Assembly (NCBI GenBank): GCA_030538275.1
Contig: JAUNUH010000009.1
Span: 15,399-79,398, forward strand
Source: Flavobacteriaceae bacterium
Lineage (GTDB): Bacteria; Bacteroidota; Bacteroidia; Flavobacteriales; Weeksellaceae
Direction: 5' to 3'
Length of the DNA: 64,000 nucleotides
The notes beneath the pieces were generated by a model, which was not told the DNA's origin, did not search any database, and saw only the letters and a program-made list of their open reading frames with translations. A program made the position numbers and the translations under genes. Positions 34,136 through 44,714 of the stretch are shown here, one piece after another (position 1 is the first letter of the stretch; each line of letters begins with the position of its first letter).

Positions 34136-36151
34136 TTATTTATACGAACGTTGTTTCAGTTCTATATAATTAAACTCTAATTGCTCTTTGTGCATAACCT
34201 CTTGATTGATGTCAATTCCGTTATATTGCCATGCGGCTACATAAGCAAAATTTTCATCGTCTCGCATCGCTTCTCCTTCTTCTGTTTGGTATTCTTCTCT
34301 GAAGTGGCCTCCGGCGCTCTCGTTTCTGTGAAGTGCGTCCATAGCCATGAGTTGACCTAACTCTAGAAAATCGGCTACTCTTCCAGCTTTTTCTAATTCT
34401 TGATTGAATTCATCTGCGGTTCCAGGTACGAATACATCTCTCCAGAATTCTTCTCTCAATTCAGCGATTTCATGAATGGCTTCCTGTAAATTTTTGGCGT
34501 TTCTTGCCATTCCCACTTTGTTCCACATGATGTGGCCAAGTTCCTTGTGAAAATGATCTACAGATTTTGTCCCTTTGTTATTGATAAGTCTGTTGATGGT
34601 TTCTTTTACAGAATTTTCTGCTTCATCAAACTCTGGTGTATTGGTAGGAATAGGTCCAGTTCTGATGTCGTCTGCTAGATAATCTGCCATGGTATAAGGC
34701 AAAACGAAATAGCCATCGGCTAGTCCTTGCATCAATGCAGATGCTCCTAATCTATTGGCTCCATGATCAGAAAAATTAGCTTCTCCAGCTACATAACAAC
34801 CTGGTATGGTGCTCATTAAATTGTAATCTACCCAAATTCCTCCCATAGTGTAATGTACTGCTGGATAGATTTTCATGGGTGTTTCGTAAGGGTTTTCTGC
34901 TGTAATTTTTTCATACATCTGGAAAAGATTACCGTATTTTTCTTTAATCCATTCCTTACCCAAACGGGTTATTTCTTCGGCACTAGGATTATGATTACCT
35001 TTTGAATAGGCTACTTCTTTTCCTTTTTTCTCAATTTCGGTAGAGAAATCCAAAAATACGCCTTCATTTGTCGCATTATTTTCTATACCAAAGCCGGCAT
35101 CACATCTTTCTTTAGCGGCACGTGAAGCCACATCACGTGGAACTAAATTTCCGAAAGCAGGATATCTTCTTTCTAGATAATAATCGCGATCATCGACAGG
35201 TATATCTTTTGCTTTTTTACGTCCTTCTCTTATGGCTATGGCATCTTCTTGTTTTTTTGGAACCCAAATTCGACCAGAATTTCGAAGTGATTCAGACATC
35301 AAAGTCAATTTGGATTGATTGGTTCCATGTACTGGGATACACGTAGGGTGTATTTGTACATAACAAGGATTTGCGAATAGTGCACCTTTTTTATGAATTT
35401 TCCAAGATGCTGTAACATTAGAGCCCATGGCATTGGTAGATAGAAAATACACATTTCCATAACCACCTGTGGCTATGACTACGGCATGCGCAGAATGTCT
35501 TTCAATTTCTCCTGTAATTAGGTTCCTGGCAATAATGCCACGCGCTTTACCGTCAACAACGACCAACTCGAGCATCTCATGTCTATTATACATTTCGATT
35601 CGGCCCAAATTTATTTGTCGATTCATGGCAGAATACGCTCCCAATAATAATTGTTGACCCGTTTGGCCTTTTGCATAGAAAGTTCTTTTTACTTGAACAC
35701 CTCCAAACGAACGGTTGTCAAGTAATCCCCCATAATCTCTTGCAAAGGGTACGCCCTGCATCACACATTGGTCTATGATATTGCGTGATTCTTCGGCCAA
35801 ACGATATATATTACCTTCTCGTCCTCTATAATCTCCTCCCTTTACAGTGTCATAAAACAACCTGAAAACCGAGTCATTGTCTCCTTTGTAGTTTTTTGCA
35901 GCGTTGATACCTCCTTGTGCAGCGATAGAGTGTGCACGTCTTGGAGAATCTTGGTAACAAAAAGCCTTGACTTTGTAGCCAAGTTCTGCAAGTGTGGCAG
36001 CAGCAGATCCACCAGCCAAACCGGTTCCCACTACAATGATATCGATTCTTTCGCGATTGTTGGGCGAAACTAATCGAATATTAGCTTTATGATTTGCCCA
36101 TTTTTCTGCAATATCTCCTTCAGGGATTTTAGCGTTTAATAAATCAGACAT
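34136..36151 (-). CDS. sdhA: Succinate dehydrogenase / fumarate reductase flavoprotein subunit
   Basis: Catalytic flavoprotein of complex II, oxidising succinate to fumarate. 671 residues. FAD site [22 protein letters not shown] (40-61), the covalent flavin histidine H74 in [18 protein letters not shown], and the substrate-site segment [24 protein letters not shown] with [20 protein letters not shown]; late [23 protein letters not shown]. The insert-rich length and order sdhC-A-B match the Bacteroidetes diheme quinol:fumarate reductase/SDH type. Direction of the reaction cannot be told from sequence. Confidence 0.97.
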   Translation of the reverse strand: MSDLLNAKIPEGDIAEKWANHKANIRLVSPNNRERIDIIVVGTGLAGGSAAATLAELGYKVKAFCYQDSPRRAHSIAAQGGINAAKNYKGDNDSVFRLFYDTVKGGDYRGREGNIYRLAEESRNIIDQCVMQGVPFARDYGGLLDNRSFGGVQVKRTFYAKGQTGQQLLLGAYSAMNRQINLGRIEMYNRHEMLELVVVDGKARGIIARNLITGEIERHSAHAVVIATGGYGNVYFLSTNAMGSNVTASWKIHKKGALFANPCYVQIHPTCIPVHGTNQSKLTLMSESLRNSGRIWVPKKQEDAIAIREGRKKAKDIPVDDRDYYLERRYPAFGNLVPRDVASRAAKERCDAGFGIENNATNEGVFLDFSTEIEKKGKEVAYSKGNHNPSAEEITRLGKEWIKEKYGNLFQMYEKITAENPYETPMKIYPAVHYTMGGIWVDYNLMSTIPGCYVAGEANFSDHGANRLGASALMQGLADGYFVLPYTMADYLADDIRTGPIPTNTPEFDEAENSVKETINRLINNKGTKSVDHFHKELGHIMWNKVGMARNAKNLQEAIHEIAELREEFWRDVFVPGTADEFNQELEKAGRVADFLELGQLMAMDALHRNESAGGHFREEYQTEEGEAMRDDENFAYVAAWQYNGIDINQEVMHKEQLEFNYIELKQRSYK

Positions 36152-36161
36152 ATTCTACGGC

Positions 36162-36842
36162 TTAGTGTTTAAGATAATGATAAAATGCGATAAAAATGAA
36201 TCCTAACGGAACTATAATGGCGTAAATTTTACCCAAACTTTGGATAAGTGGGGTGTATTTTCTGTGTCTGGCACCAACGGATTGAAAGGCACTTTGAAAA
36301 CCATGCATTAAGTGCAGTGATAAAAGTACAAAAGCTACAGAATAAGCAATGACACGCCACAAGGGAGCGAATTTGTGCTGTAATTCTGTGAAATATCTGT
36401 ATTTTCCATCTGCTAACATTCCGCTCATATCACCTTCAATATATTTAGTATTGATTTCTGGCCACCAAAAATCGACAAAATGTAATCCCATGAAGATCAA
36501 AATCATAAGTCCAGTAATAATCATATTACGAGACATCCAACTAGAATTAGCATTGGGATTGGATTTTACATAGCGTACAGGTCGTGCATTTCGATTGCGT
36601 ATTTCAAGAATTAATCCCAAAACAAAATGAAAAATTACACCGACCAGAAGAATGGGCTGAAATAGAAACTGAATCAGCGGATTCGTACCCATAAAGTGCG
36701 AAGCCTCATTATAGACCTCTGGCGAAATAACTGATAAAAAGTTTACCAGCAAATGCATGATTAAAAATATAATCAGAAAAAAGGCCGAAAGCGCCATGGC
36801 AAACTTTCGCCCGATTGATGAATTAAATAGTCCTTGAGCCAT
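36162..36842 (-). CDS. sdhC: Succinate dehydrogenase cytochrome b subunit
   Basis: Membrane anchor of complex II with five predicted transmembrane helices (about 15-40, 62-85, 108-128, 158-182, 200-222), 226 residues. Histidines suited to bind two b hemes lie in the helices: LIMHLLVNF, VIFHFVLGL, GLHFVDFWW and LSLHLMHGFQSAFQSVG. The single-chain, five-helix diheme form is type B of the SdhC family, consistent with a menaquinone-using Bacteroidetes. First gene of the operon, preceded by the promoter at 36875-36906. Confidence 0.93.
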   Translation of the reverse strand: MAQGLFNSSIGRKFAMALSAFFLIIFLIMHLLVNFLSVISPEVYNEASHFMGTNPLIQFLFQPILLVGVIFHFVLGLILEIRNRNARPVRYVKSNPNANSSWMSRNMIITGLMILIFMGLHFVDFWWPEINTKYIEGDMSGMLADGKYRYFTELQHKFAPLWRVIAYSVAFVLLSLHLMHGFQSAFQSVGARHRKYTPLIQSLGKIYAIIVPLGFIFIAFYHYLKH

Positions 36843-36874
36843 AAGTTTGTTTATTTTAACTTTTGGTATTGGGA

Positions 36875-36906
36875 CAAATTTAACAAACCCTTGTGCGATT
36901 AACCAA
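36875..36906 (-). promoter_or_regulatory. Promoter of the sdhCAB operon (TTG-N21-TAAATTTG)
   Basis: On the minus strand TTG (36904-36906) and TAAATTTG (36875-36882) are separated by 21 bases, an exact fit to the Bacteroidetes promoter. Predicted start near 36868 leaves a leader of about 27 bases before the sdhC ATG. Confidence 0.55.
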
Positions 36907-37051
36907 TGAATTCTGTCAATATCGGCTAATCTAATTTAATTCTAAATAAGCAATTGAGGAAATTGAATGGAATTTGATGGAATTTATGCAGCCTTGCCGC
37001 CTAATTTACTTCAAAGTACGGACGCGAATTTGCTCAAAAACATAAAAAAAA

Positions 37052-37074
37052 AACGACCGGAATTGCCAGTCGTT
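37052..37074 (-). terminator. rho-independent terminator after the RlpA-like gene
   Basis: A 9-bp stem on the minus strand (AACGACTGG / CCGGTCGTT, one G-U pair), loop of five, followed by ten Ts. It lies 19 bases past the stop. Confidence 0.85.
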
Positions 37075-37093
37075 GAACTTTTCTTTAAATAAA

Positions 37094-37462
37094 TTACAAA
37101 ATCTCGTAGGTAACTGAAATTACGCCTCTAGAGTCATTCGCTATTTCTTGGAATGCGGCCTTGCTCAAATCAAACTTTCGGTCTTTGTGAAAGGGCCCGC
37201 GATCATTGATGGTAACAATTACCGATTTATCATTGCGAATATTGGTTATTTTAACCTGTGTTCCGAAAGGTAATTTTTTATGTGCCGCGGTGAACTCATT
37301 CATATCGTAAACCTCACCACTTGCAGTTAATTTACCGTGAAATCTTTCTCCATACCAAGAAACTCTCACTTCTGTATTTTCATTTTTTGCGTTTTCTAAA
37401 CTGGCCAGAGATAAACTACTGAACATAAAAAAAACAAGACTTAAAAATAAACTTCGTTTCAT
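37094..37462 (-). CDS. RlpA-like double-psi beta-barrel protein
   Basis: Exported protein of 122 residues from the ATG at 37462 (MKRSLFLSLVFFMF). After the signal peptide (cleavage near LSLA) the single domain is the double-psi beta-barrel of RlpA: VSWYGERFHGKLTASGEVYDMNEFTAAHKKLPFGTQVKITN and VIVTINDRGPFHKDRKFDLSKAAF. RlpA homologues act on peptidoglycan in septation (lytic transglycosylase in Pseudomonas); the SPOR domain is missing, so septal targeting is not shown. Gene alone between sdhC and the division cluster, with its own terminator. Confidence 0.88.
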   Translation of the reverse strand: MKRSLFLSLVFFMFSSLSLASLENAKNENTEVRVSWYGERFHGKLTASGEVYDMNEFTAAHKKLPFGTQVKITNIRNDKSVIVTINDRGPFHKDRKFDLSKAAFQEIANDSRGVISVTYEIL

Positions 37463-37649
37463 TACTGTCACTATTTTACTTTTTACGGAGGCAAATGTAA
37501 ATGAGTGAACATGTAATTACCTTAGACTAATTCTAAATAAGGCGCATTTCATTCAATTGAAAACCATGTAATTATGATTATTAGCGGTTTTCAATAGCGT
37601 TGTTAATTATAAGTTAAAAAAATTAAGAATTGTTAAAAAAGCTTGATTC

Positions 37650-38099
37650 TTAAGGATTTAATTGTTTTTTCACCATTTCAGCTACGGATTTTCCGTCGGT
37701 TTTTCCTGCCAGTCGACTATTGGCCAGCCCAATTACTTTGCCCATATCTTTGATGTCTTTGGCACCGATTTCTTGAATTATAGCTACGATTTCTGATTTC
37801 AATTCGTCTGCATCGAGTTGTTGCGGTAGAAACCTTTCAATTACTTTGGCTTGGTTCAATTCGTTTTGAGCCATTTCGGGTCGATTTTGCGCCTCGAATT
37901 GTTCTGCGGCTTCATGTCTTAATTTTACTTGTTTTTGCAGTATAGCAAGTTCATCGGCCTCGCTTAGTTCTGTTCCTTTTCCACTTGTTTTTGCTAATAA
38001 AATGGCAGATTTTACTGCGCGTAATGCTTCAAGCGCTGTTTTATCTTTGGCTTTCATGGCAGCTTTGATGTCTTCCATGATTTTGTTTTCTAATATCAT
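37650..38099 (-). CDS. GatB/YqeY domain protein
   Basis: Cytoplasmic protein of 149 residues (ATG at 38099, MILENKIMEDIKAAMKAKDK) equal to the stand-alone YqeY domain, also found at the end of GatB where it helps recognise tRNA. Helical, with the family marks LEALRAVKSAILLAKT, VKQLRHEAAEQF-like KQVKLRHEAAEQFEAQNRPEMA, IERFLPQQL and DIKDMGKVIGLANSRLAGKTDGKSVAEMVK. Function unproven. It follows ftsZ in the same direction after a terminator, a position it holds in many flavobacterial genomes. Confidence 0.9.
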   Translation of the reverse strand: MILENKIMEDIKAAMKAKDKTALEALRAVKSAILLAKTSGKGTELSEADELAILQKQVKLRHEAAEQFEAQNRPEMAQNELNQAKVIERFLPQQLDADELKSEIVAIIQEIGAKDIKDMGKVIGLANSRLAGKTDGKSVAEMVKKQLNP

Positions 38100-38205
38100 A
38101 GGGCTTTGATTTTTCAATTACCAAGCCAAAATTAAGTATTTCAATTCATAAAAATAGAGTAAAAACAGAGCTTATTTCTTTTTCTCATCTAGTTGGAATA
38201 GAAAA

Positions 38206-38230
38206 AGCCGCGAATTATCACGGCCTTTTC
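38206..38230 (-). terminator. rho-independent terminator after ftsZ
   Basis: AAAAGCCG / CGGCCTTTT stem with one bulge; T-run on the minus strand. It ends the division cluster transcript about 31 bases past the ftsZ stop. Confidence 0.65.
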
Positions 38231-38261
38231 GTCAAACTACATAGTCCTCATGTAAGGATTC

Positions 38262-40094
38262 TTAATCTACATTATCATGTAAAAAATTATTTGGTCTTAT
38301 TTTCAAATCGTTGTTGGCATCTTTGTCTAGAATATAATTTCCCGGTTTTTCGCGTTTGTGCTCGGCCAATTCGATTTTATTTCTTTGATAGGCAGGAATT
38401 TTTTCTGCTTCATCGATTTCTTGTGCACTTAAATTACTTTTGAAGGAATAATTAAATTTTTTTAATCGTTCACGGCGTTCTTTAATCTGTTGACTTACAA
38501 TTTCAGAAATGGGTTGTTCAAAAGCTTCTTCCTTCAAATTTATTTGCTCTACTTTTTCTTCAATTACTTCATTTTGGATAGATGAAGAGGGGTTGTGTTG
38601 TGTTTTTGGAATTTCAAATGAGGTGAAATTTTCTTGCGCTGGTTTGATATCATGTGCAGTTTCTTTTTTGGCACTGCCGCGATTTTCATTAATAGCTAGA
38701 GGTTGGTCTACTTCTTCTTCCCAATCTTCATCTAGAAATAAGGTGAGTTTTTGGTCATTTAAATTTTCAGTAGTTTCTACATTTTTCGGGTTTAATTGCT
38801 CCTCTTCTGGTTCATTTCCAAAATCATCATGATCCAAATCAAAATGATATTCAATATATTCTTCCTCTTTGGATTCTATAATTTCATTTTCTTGTATTTC
38901 TGTCTTTTGATTTTCAGGATAGAAATCTTTTTCTGCTGTTTCTATATCCAACATTTGTAAATTATGGGAGGAAATTTTGGCTTGGTTTTCTTCCTCAGTC
39001 AGTTCATTTTTTTGAACTTCAGGTGTTTTATTGTTAGAGATAGATAAATTTTTATCCCAAGGTTGCTCATCCTCTAAACGATGAATTACAGGTGCTTCTT
39101 CTTTGCCGTGAATTCCTGCTTGGTCTTGTGGAAACCCAGTTGCAATCACTGTAACGCTAATGCTGTCGCCCAAATCATCGTCTTGTCCTATACCCATAAT
39201 GATGTTGGCGTTGTGTCCGGCTTCATTCTGAATAAATTCGTTGATGATAGCAATTTCATCCATGGTGATTTCGTCTGTTCCAGAAACAATTAGCAATAAT
39301 ACGTTTTTGGCACCAGAGATTTTATTGTCATTTAAAAGAGGTGAATCTAATGCAAGTTCAATGGCTTTTTTGGCTTTTTGTTCACCGCTGGCTCTAGAAG
39401 AGCCCATGATGGCTGTTCCGCTGTTGGCTAAAACGGTTTTGGCGTCGCGTAAATCGATATTTGTAGAGTAATGATGCGTTATGACCTCTGCAATGCCTTT
39501 GGCTGCTGTTGCCAATACTTCATCTGCTTTGGCGAATCCAGATTTGTAGGATAAATTTCCGTAAAGCTCGCGCAGTTTATCATTGTTGATAATAATTAAT
39601 GAATCGACATTATTTCTGAATTTTTCGATTCCTGCTTTGGCTTGTTCTAGACGCATTTTTCCTTCAAAATAAAAAGGAGCAGTACAGATTCCGACCGTAA
39701 GAATTCCCATTTCTTTGGCAATTCCTGCAATCACTGGGGCGGCTCCTGTTCCGGTACCCCCACCCATTCCTGCGGTAATGAAGAGCATTTTGGTATGTGT
39801 GTCCAATAACGCCTTGATGTCGTCTAGACTCTCTAGTGCTGCTTGTTCGCCCACTTGTGGGTTTGCGCCAGCTCCTAATCCTTCCGTAATAGCTGCGCCT
39901 AATTGAATTTTGTTGGGCACGGGTGAATTGTAGAGAGCTTGAGCATCTGTGTTGGCAACGACAAAGTCCACACCAGTTATTCCTTGTTGAAACATGTAGT
40001 TGACCGCGTTGCTTCCGCCACCGCCTACACCTATTACTTTGATGTTTGCTGATTTATTTTTAGGCAAATCGAATGTTATATTATTAAAGTCCAT
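38262..40094 (-). CDS. ftsZ: Cell division GTPase FtsZ with long C-terminal linker
   Basis: Tubulin-like GTPase that forms the division ring. The GTPase domain (about 1-325) shows [13 protein letters not shown] and the tubulin signature [10 protein letters not shown] at 111-120; [10 protein letters not shown] ends it. A very long acidic linker of some 235 residues follows (rich in Glu, Asn, Gln, Ile), then [12 protein letters not shown] and the end peptide [12 protein letters not shown], the Bacteroidetes-type C-terminal tail that contacts FtsA. The 610-residue length is longer than the usual 380-450 because of the linker. Last gene of the cluster. Confidence 0.97.
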   Translation of the reverse strand: MDFNNITFDLPKNKSANIKVIGVGGGGSNAVNYMFQQGITGVDFVVANTDAQALYNSPVPNKIQLGAAITEGLGAGANPQVGEQAALESLDDIKALLDTHTKMLFITAGMGGGTGTGAAPVIAGIAKEMGILTVGICTAPFYFEGKMRLEQAKAGIEKFRNNVDSLIIINNDKLRELYGNLSYKSGFAKADEVLATAAKGIAEVITHHYSTNIDLRDAKTVLANSGTAIMGSSRASGEQKAKKAIELALDSPLLNDNKISGAKNVLLLIVSGTDEITMDEIAIINEFIQNEAGHNANIIMGIGQDDDLGDSISVTVIATGFPQDQAGIHGKEEAPVIHRLEDEQPWDKNLSISNNKTPEVQKNELTEEENQAKISSHNLQMLDIETAEKDFYPENQKTEIQENEIIESKEEEYIEYHFDLDHDDFGNEPEEEQLNPKNVETTENLNDQKLTLFLDEDWEEEVDQPLAINENRGSAKKETAHDIKPAQENFTSFEIPKTQHNPSSSIQNEVIEEKVEQINLKEEAFEQPISEIVSQQIKERRERLKKFNYSFKSNLSAQEIDEAEKIPAYQRNKIELAEHKREKPGNYILDKDANNDLKIRPNNFLHDNVD

Positions 40095-40116
40095 GTATGT
40101 AGTTTGTTTGATTTAA

Positions 40117-41505
40117 TTATTCAGTTTCGTTCAGCATTTTTATAAACTTATCTGCCCAGACTGTAAATGGATTGCGCTTTGGGGTAGATGTAGTAGGCTT
40201 TTGCACCTTGGGTTCACTTTCCATAGAATGGGAATTTTCTTCTTTGGTTTCTATTTGCTGTGAAATATTTTCTGTTGGTTTGTTTGTAATATAGGTTGTC
40301 GTTTCTTCTATAGACACGAATTCTTCTTCATGCTCTTCTAGTTGTTCAATTCCTTTCATTACCAAACCAACTGCTGTAGCGAATTCTGGGCTCTGAATCA
40401 ACTCTGATTGTCCGCCGGCAATATGCTCATTAGAATACCCAATGCGTGTGTCCATTCCAGAAATATACTCTGTAAGTTGTCGAATATGTTTTAATTTAGA
40501 GCCACCACCTGTAAGTACAATGCCAGCTATAAGTTTTTTCTTGTGGTCATCACATCCATAATGTTTCAATTCCATGTGAACTTGTTCTAGAATTTCGTGA
40601 ACACGAGCATGAATGATTTGGCTTAATTTTTTAAGTGAAATTTCTTTGGGTTCGCGTCCTCGTAAGCCAGGAATGGCAACAATTTCTGATTCTTTGTTTT
40701 CTCCAGGCCAAGCCGAACCGAATTTTACTTTTAATTGTTCTGCTTGTTTTTCTATGATTGAACATCCGGTTTTGATGTCGTCTGTTATTACATTTCCACC
40801 AAAGGGAATTACCGCTGTATGGCGAATAAGATTGTCTTTGAAAACCGCAATATCTGTAGTTCCCCCACCTATATCTACCAAAGCCACACCAGCTTCTTTT
40901 TCTTCATGACTGAGTGAGGCTAGTGAAGATGCCAAAGGCTCTAGTGTGATGCCGGCCAAGTTTAATCCCGCATTTTTTACACAACGTGCAATATTTTTAA
41001 TGGATGCAACCTGCCCTACAACAACATGAAAGTTGGCTTCTAACCTGCTTCCATACATACCGATGGGCTCTGTAATTTCTCCATCACTATCTACTTTGAA
41101 ATCTTGGGGTAAAACATGAATAATTTCTTCACCGGGAAGCATTACAAGTTTATAGACCTGATTGATTAATTTTTTAATATCATTTTCGTCTATTACCTCT
41201 TCAAAGTTGTTGCGCGTTATATAATCGCTATGTTGCAAACTTCTAATGTGCTGTCCAGCAATACCCACAGTCACATCTTTGATTTTGTAGCCTGAATCTG
41301 CTTCTGCTTGTGCTACAGCTTCTTTTATGGAATTGATGGTTTGCGTAATATTATTTACAATACCGCGATGCACGCCCAGCGATTTGGCTCGACCCACTCC
41401 CAGAATTTCCAGTTTTCCATGTTCATTTTTGCGACCCACCATTGCCACAATTTTGGTTGTACCTATGTCGAGTCCTACGGCGATTTTATTTTTATTTGTT
41501 TCCAT
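40117..41505 (-). CDS. ftsA: Cell division protein FtsA
   Basis: Actin-like ATPase that tethers FtsZ to the membrane. 462 residues: GLDIGTTKIVAMVGRKN opens the fold, ALVDIGGGTTDIAVFKDN is the phosphate loop, GIVLTGGGSKLKHI is the adenosine site; the SHS2-type 1C subdomain lies near 85-165. The C-terminal region (380-462) has an acidic stretch, then an amphipathic end NPFTVWADKFIKMLNETE that fits a membrane-targeting helix. It sits 22 bases before ftsZ and 1 base after ftsQ. Confidence 0.96.
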   Translation of the reverse strand: METNKNKIAVGLDIGTTKIVAMVGRKNEHGKLEILGVGRAKSLGVHRGIVNNITQTINSIKEAVAQAEADSGYKIKDVTVGIAGQHIRSLQHSDYITRNNFEEVIDENDIKKLINQVYKLVMLPGEEIIHVLPQDFKVDSDGEITEPIGMYGSRLEANFHVVVGQVASIKNIARCVKNAGLNLAGITLEPLASSLASLSHEEKEAGVALVDIGGGTTDIAVFKDNLIRHTAVIPFGGNVITDDIKTGCSIIEKQAEQLKVKFGSAWPGENKESEIVAIPGLRGREPKEISLKKLSQIIHARVHEILEQVHMELKHYGCDDHKKKLIAGIVLTGGGSKLKHIRQLTEYISGMDTRIGYSNEHIAGGQSELIQSPEFATAVGLVMKGIEQLEEHEEEFVSIEETTTYITNKPTENISQQIETKEENSHSMESEPKVQKPTTSTPKRNPFTVWADKFIKMLNETE

Positions 41506-41506
41506 A

Positions 41507-42229
41507 TTATTTAATTGCGATGATTTGATTAGTAAATTTTAAATTCAGTTTTTTGTAAGGAATTTCTTTGGTTTTGGAAATATACTTGTGATAAAATACC
41601 TTGAAATTTTCAAGTTTAATGGCTAATTCTTCTAATTTTCCTAATTCTAAAAAATAATCTTCATCATCAATTAACAAAATAAAAGAATTAAGCTTTTCTT
41701 TACGAATTCCTATGACAAGGTTTTTCAACAAGTTATCATCATTTATACGTTGTACGAGTTCTACCAATCCCTTGTGTTCTTGCGCTTCTATATCACCTTC
41801 GGCAAGTAATACCCTAGCAGAAAAATGCGGCGACAACGGAATTTGTTTACCGAATTGGGAAATATAATACTCATTTTTCTTGTTGTGAACGCGCAGCACA
41901 GGGATTTCCTGCGTAATTTCGGCGTAGAGAACGCCATCATTTTCTAAATAAACATTGGCATGCGAAATGAAATTATCCTGATTGAGAATATATTCCATAT
42001 CTTTAATATATACCCGTTTCATTCCCATTTCCGGATAGTCTGGGTGGGTTTTCTTCAAAAGTGAATCTACCATTTGATGCGTGATAAAATGATTGCCGTG
42101 TGAATAGTCAATTTTGGTTTTTACTTCTTTCACTTCGCGAATATCATATCGATTTTGCGAAAAGGCTACCAATAACGTCAAACCAATGAGTAAGAGCAAA
42201 ATTTTTAATAAAATCCATTTCTTTTTCAT
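41507..42229 (-). CDS. ftsQ: Divisome protein FtsQ
   Basis: Bitopic membrane protein of 240 residues linking early and late division proteins. A short basic N-terminus and one membrane span (about 7-22: ILLKILLLLIGLTLLVAF) precede a periplasmic region with a POTRA-like start (HGNHFITHQMVDSLLKK) and the FtsQ domain (VYLENDGVLYAEITQEIPVLRVHNKKNEYYIS, GKQIPLSPHFSARVLLAEGDI). The family is weakly conserved, but position between murC and ftsA makes the call firm. It overlaps murC by 4 bases. Confidence 0.88.
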   Translation of the reverse strand: MKKKWILLKILLLLIGLTLLVAFSQNRYDIREVKEVKTKIDYSHGNHFITHQMVDSLLKKTHPDYPEMGMKRVYIKDMEYILNQDNFISHANVYLENDGVLYAEITQEIPVLRVHNKKNEYYISQFGKQIPLSPHFSARVLLAEGDIEAQEHKGLVELVQRINDDNLLKNLVIGIRKEKLNSFILLIDDEDYFLELGKLEELAIKLENFKVFYHKYISKTKEIPYKKLNLKFTNQIIAIK

Positions 42230-43596
42230 ACGTAATGCATTTTGAGGGGTTGGTACAAAGTATCAATATTTCCTGCTCCCATTAACAAAATAATGTCGGT
42301 CTGGAATTTCAAAATTTCGTCAAAAGCTTTATCCAGACTTACGACCAAAGGTCGGTTTGAATTTATTTTTTCTATTTCATCTGCCAGCCAATCAGAGGTT
42401 ACTCCTTCGATGGGGTTTTCTCTGGCGGGATAAATATCTATCAAAATTAAATTCTGCAAGCCTGAAAGACTTTTAGCAAAATCTGAAATAAAATCACGTG
42501 TTCTCGAAAAGAGATGGGGTTGAAAAATACCTAAAATGCTCTTTCCAGGATAGAAATTTTGAGTCGCTTGGATTATGGCATTTAATTCGGTAGGATGATG
42601 GGCATAATCATCAATTATTATTTTTCCGTCTGATGAGGTGTAGCGCGAAAACCTTCTTTTAATTCCTTTAAAAGATGCCATGGCTTGTTTGATTTGTTTT
42701 TCGTTTACACCAACTTGCATGGCTAGCGCTATCGCAGCAACCGCATTTTCTATATTATGTCTTCCAGGCAATGTCATAGAAATGGACTCTATTTTGCCGT
42801 GAGGATATGTAAGATCAAAGGTGAAATAGCCTTCTTTCAATAAAATATTATCTGCGTAATAATCTGGAATGGCTTGATCGGAAGTTGCCTTTAATTCTTC
42901 TACGCCATAAGTTTGAGCTCCTTTTATCTCAATTCCATTTTTTACAAAAACTTGGGATCTAACGATTTTGGCAAATTCATTAAAGCTTTTAATCAATTCG
43001 TTTCCGTCACCATAAATATCGAGGTGATCGGCGTCCATACTTGTAATGCAGGCAAAATCTGGGTTTAATTTTAAAAATGATCTATCAAACTCGTCTGCCT
43101 CTATAACAGATATCTTATTGCCTCCCAAAATCACATTTGAATTATAATTTTCTACAATTCCACCTACAAAAGCAGTAGATTCCAAACCTGCATCATACAA
43201 CAAATGCCCCAACATGGCAGAAGTAGTTGTTTTACCATGCGTCCCAGCCACAGCCAAGCTGGTGGTGGCGCGTGTAATTTCACCCAGTGCTTCGGCTCTT
43301 TTGATGACCTTGAATCCATTATTCTGAAAGAAATGTAATTCTTGATGATTTTTGGGAATAGCTGGTGTGTAAATCACCAGTGTATTTTGAGGTTGAAGTT
43401 CATTGGGGATAAATTTTTCATCATCCTCAAAATGAATTTTAATATTTTCTAATTCTAATTGTTTAGTGAGCTCTGTTTGCATACGATCATAACCCAAAAT
43501 AGTTTTACCCATTTGATTAAAGTACCTTGCAATAGCGCTCATACCAATTCCGCCTATACCTATAAAATAATAATATGTATATGATGTGATGTTCAT
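42226..43596 (-). CDS. murC: UDP-N-acetylmuramate--L-alanine ligase
   Basis: Adds the first residue of the peptidoglycan stem. 456 residues. N-terminal UDP-binding fold (FIGIGGIGMSAIARYFNQMGK), ATP loop GTHGKTTT at 118-125, IEADEFDRSFLKL and late IDDYAHHPTELNA are Mur ligase hallmarks specific to MurC (YAHHP). It overlaps murG by 4 bases at its start and ftsQ by 4 at its end, so the three are coupled. Confidence 0.96.
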   Translation of the reverse strand: MNITSYTYYYFIGIGGIGMSAIARYFNQMGKTILGYDRMQTELTKQLELENIKIHFEDDEKFIPNELQPQNTLVIYTPAIPKNHQELHFFQNNGFKVIKRAEALGEITRATTSLAVAGTHGKTTTSAMLGHLLYDAGLESTAFVGGIVENYNSNVILGGNKISVIEADEFDRSFLKLNPDFACITSMDADHLDIYGDGNELIKSFNEFAKIVRSQVFVKNGIEIKGAQTYGVEELKATSDQAIPDYYADNILLKEGYFTFDLTYPHGKIESISMTLPGRHNIENAVAAIALAMQVGVNEKQIKQAMASFKGIKRRFSRYTSSDGKIIIDDYAHHPTELNAIIQATQNFYPGKSILGIFQPHLFSRTRDFISDFAKSLSGLQNLILIDIYPARENPIEGVTSDWLADEIEKINSNRPLVVSLDKAFDEILKFQTDIILLMGAGNIDTLYQPLKMHYV

Positions 43597-44714
43597 GAGG
43601 CAGAATTTAATTTAGCTTCAATTATATCTACAATATCCCTTGTAGCATGGGGTTTTGCCAGCGTTTTTATTTGATGGCTTAGAGCTTCTTGTTCTATAGG
43701 ATTTTGTGCCAATTCTATTACACGATCTACCAATTTTTCTGCTGCATCCTTGTCATTAATCATGATGGCAGCCTTGTTTTGCTCAAGATTTTGTGCATTT
43801 TTGGTCTGATGATCTTCTGCTGCAAAAGGAAACGGAACCAGCACAGTAGGTTTGCCAATGAGAGTGAGTTCGGATATGGCCATGGCTCCTGCGCGGGAAA
43901 CTATAATATCTGCGGCGGCATAAGCTTCATTCATATTATAGATGAATTCTGTAATTTGAATATTTTTGTGTTTTAATTCTTGATTGGAATTTATTTTATC
44001 CCATTCCAGACGACCTGTTTGCCACAGAATTTGAATATCATTTTGAATGAGTTTTTGTACACCGTTCAGCCAAGCATTATTGAGCGTTCTGGCGCCCAGC
44101 GAGCCACCTACAGAAAGAATCAAGATTTTGTTTTTGTCAAAACCAAGTTTTTCCTTGGCATTTTCGCGTTTAGGTATGTTCAAAAATAGTTCTGCACGAA
44201 TTGGGTTTCCGGTGTGATGTAAAATTTCTTTGGAAAAATATTTATCCATTCCCTCGTATGCCGTACAAACAGCAAATGCTTTGTTTTTGAGTAACTTATT
44301 CGTAATTCCTGGAAAAGAATTCTGTTCTTGTAACAAGATGGGAATACCCTTTTGCGCTGCAGCATACATAATGGGACCACTGGCAAATCCACCTGTGCCA
44401 ATAACCATGTCGGGTTTGAATGATTTTAAAATCTTATTTGATTTCCATAAACTATTAGCAATTTTTATGGGTAAATTAATATTTTTGAATAAATTATCTC
44501 TTCTAAACCCAGAAATCCATAATCCCTCTATGGCATAGCCCGCTTTTGGAACTTTTTCCATTTCCATTTTATCCAATGCGCCAACAAATAAAATCTCTGC
44601 TTTTGGCATGCGCATACGAATTTCGTTTGCAATGGCAATCGCAGGATAGATGTGTCCTCCTGTTCCTCCACCACTCAGGATGATTTTAGGCGATATCTTG
44701 GATGATTTCTTCAC
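43593..44714 (-). CDS. murG: Lipid II synthase MurG (GlcNAc transferase)
   Basis: Transfers N-acetylglucosamine to lipid I at the inner face of the membrane. GT-B fold, 373 residues: SGGGTGGHIYPAIAIANEI (14-32), GTGGFASGPIMYAAAQKGIPILLQEQNSFPGITNK, and the donor site SRAGAMAISELTLIGKPTVLVPFPFAAEDHQTKNA are signature segments. The start lies inside ftsW, overlapping by 29 bases. Confidence 0.96.
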   Translation of the reverse strand: MKKSSKISPKIILSGGGTGGHIYPAIAIANEIRMRMPKAEILFVGALDKMEMEKVPKAGYAIEGLWISGFRRDNLFKNINLPIKIANSLWKSNKILKSFKPDMVIGTGGFASGPIMYAAAQKGIPILLQEQNSFPGITNKLLKNKAFAVCTAYEGMDKYFSKEILHHTGNPIRAELFLNIPKRENAKEKLGFDKNKILILSVGGSLGARTLNNAWLNGVQKLIQNDIQILWQTGRLEWDKINSNQELKHKNIQITEFIYNMNEAYAAADIIVSRAGAMAISELTLIGKPTVLVPFPFAAEDHQTKNAQNLEQNKAAIMINDKDAAEKLVDRVIELAQNPIEQEALSHQIKTLAKPHATRDIVDIIEAKLNSAS

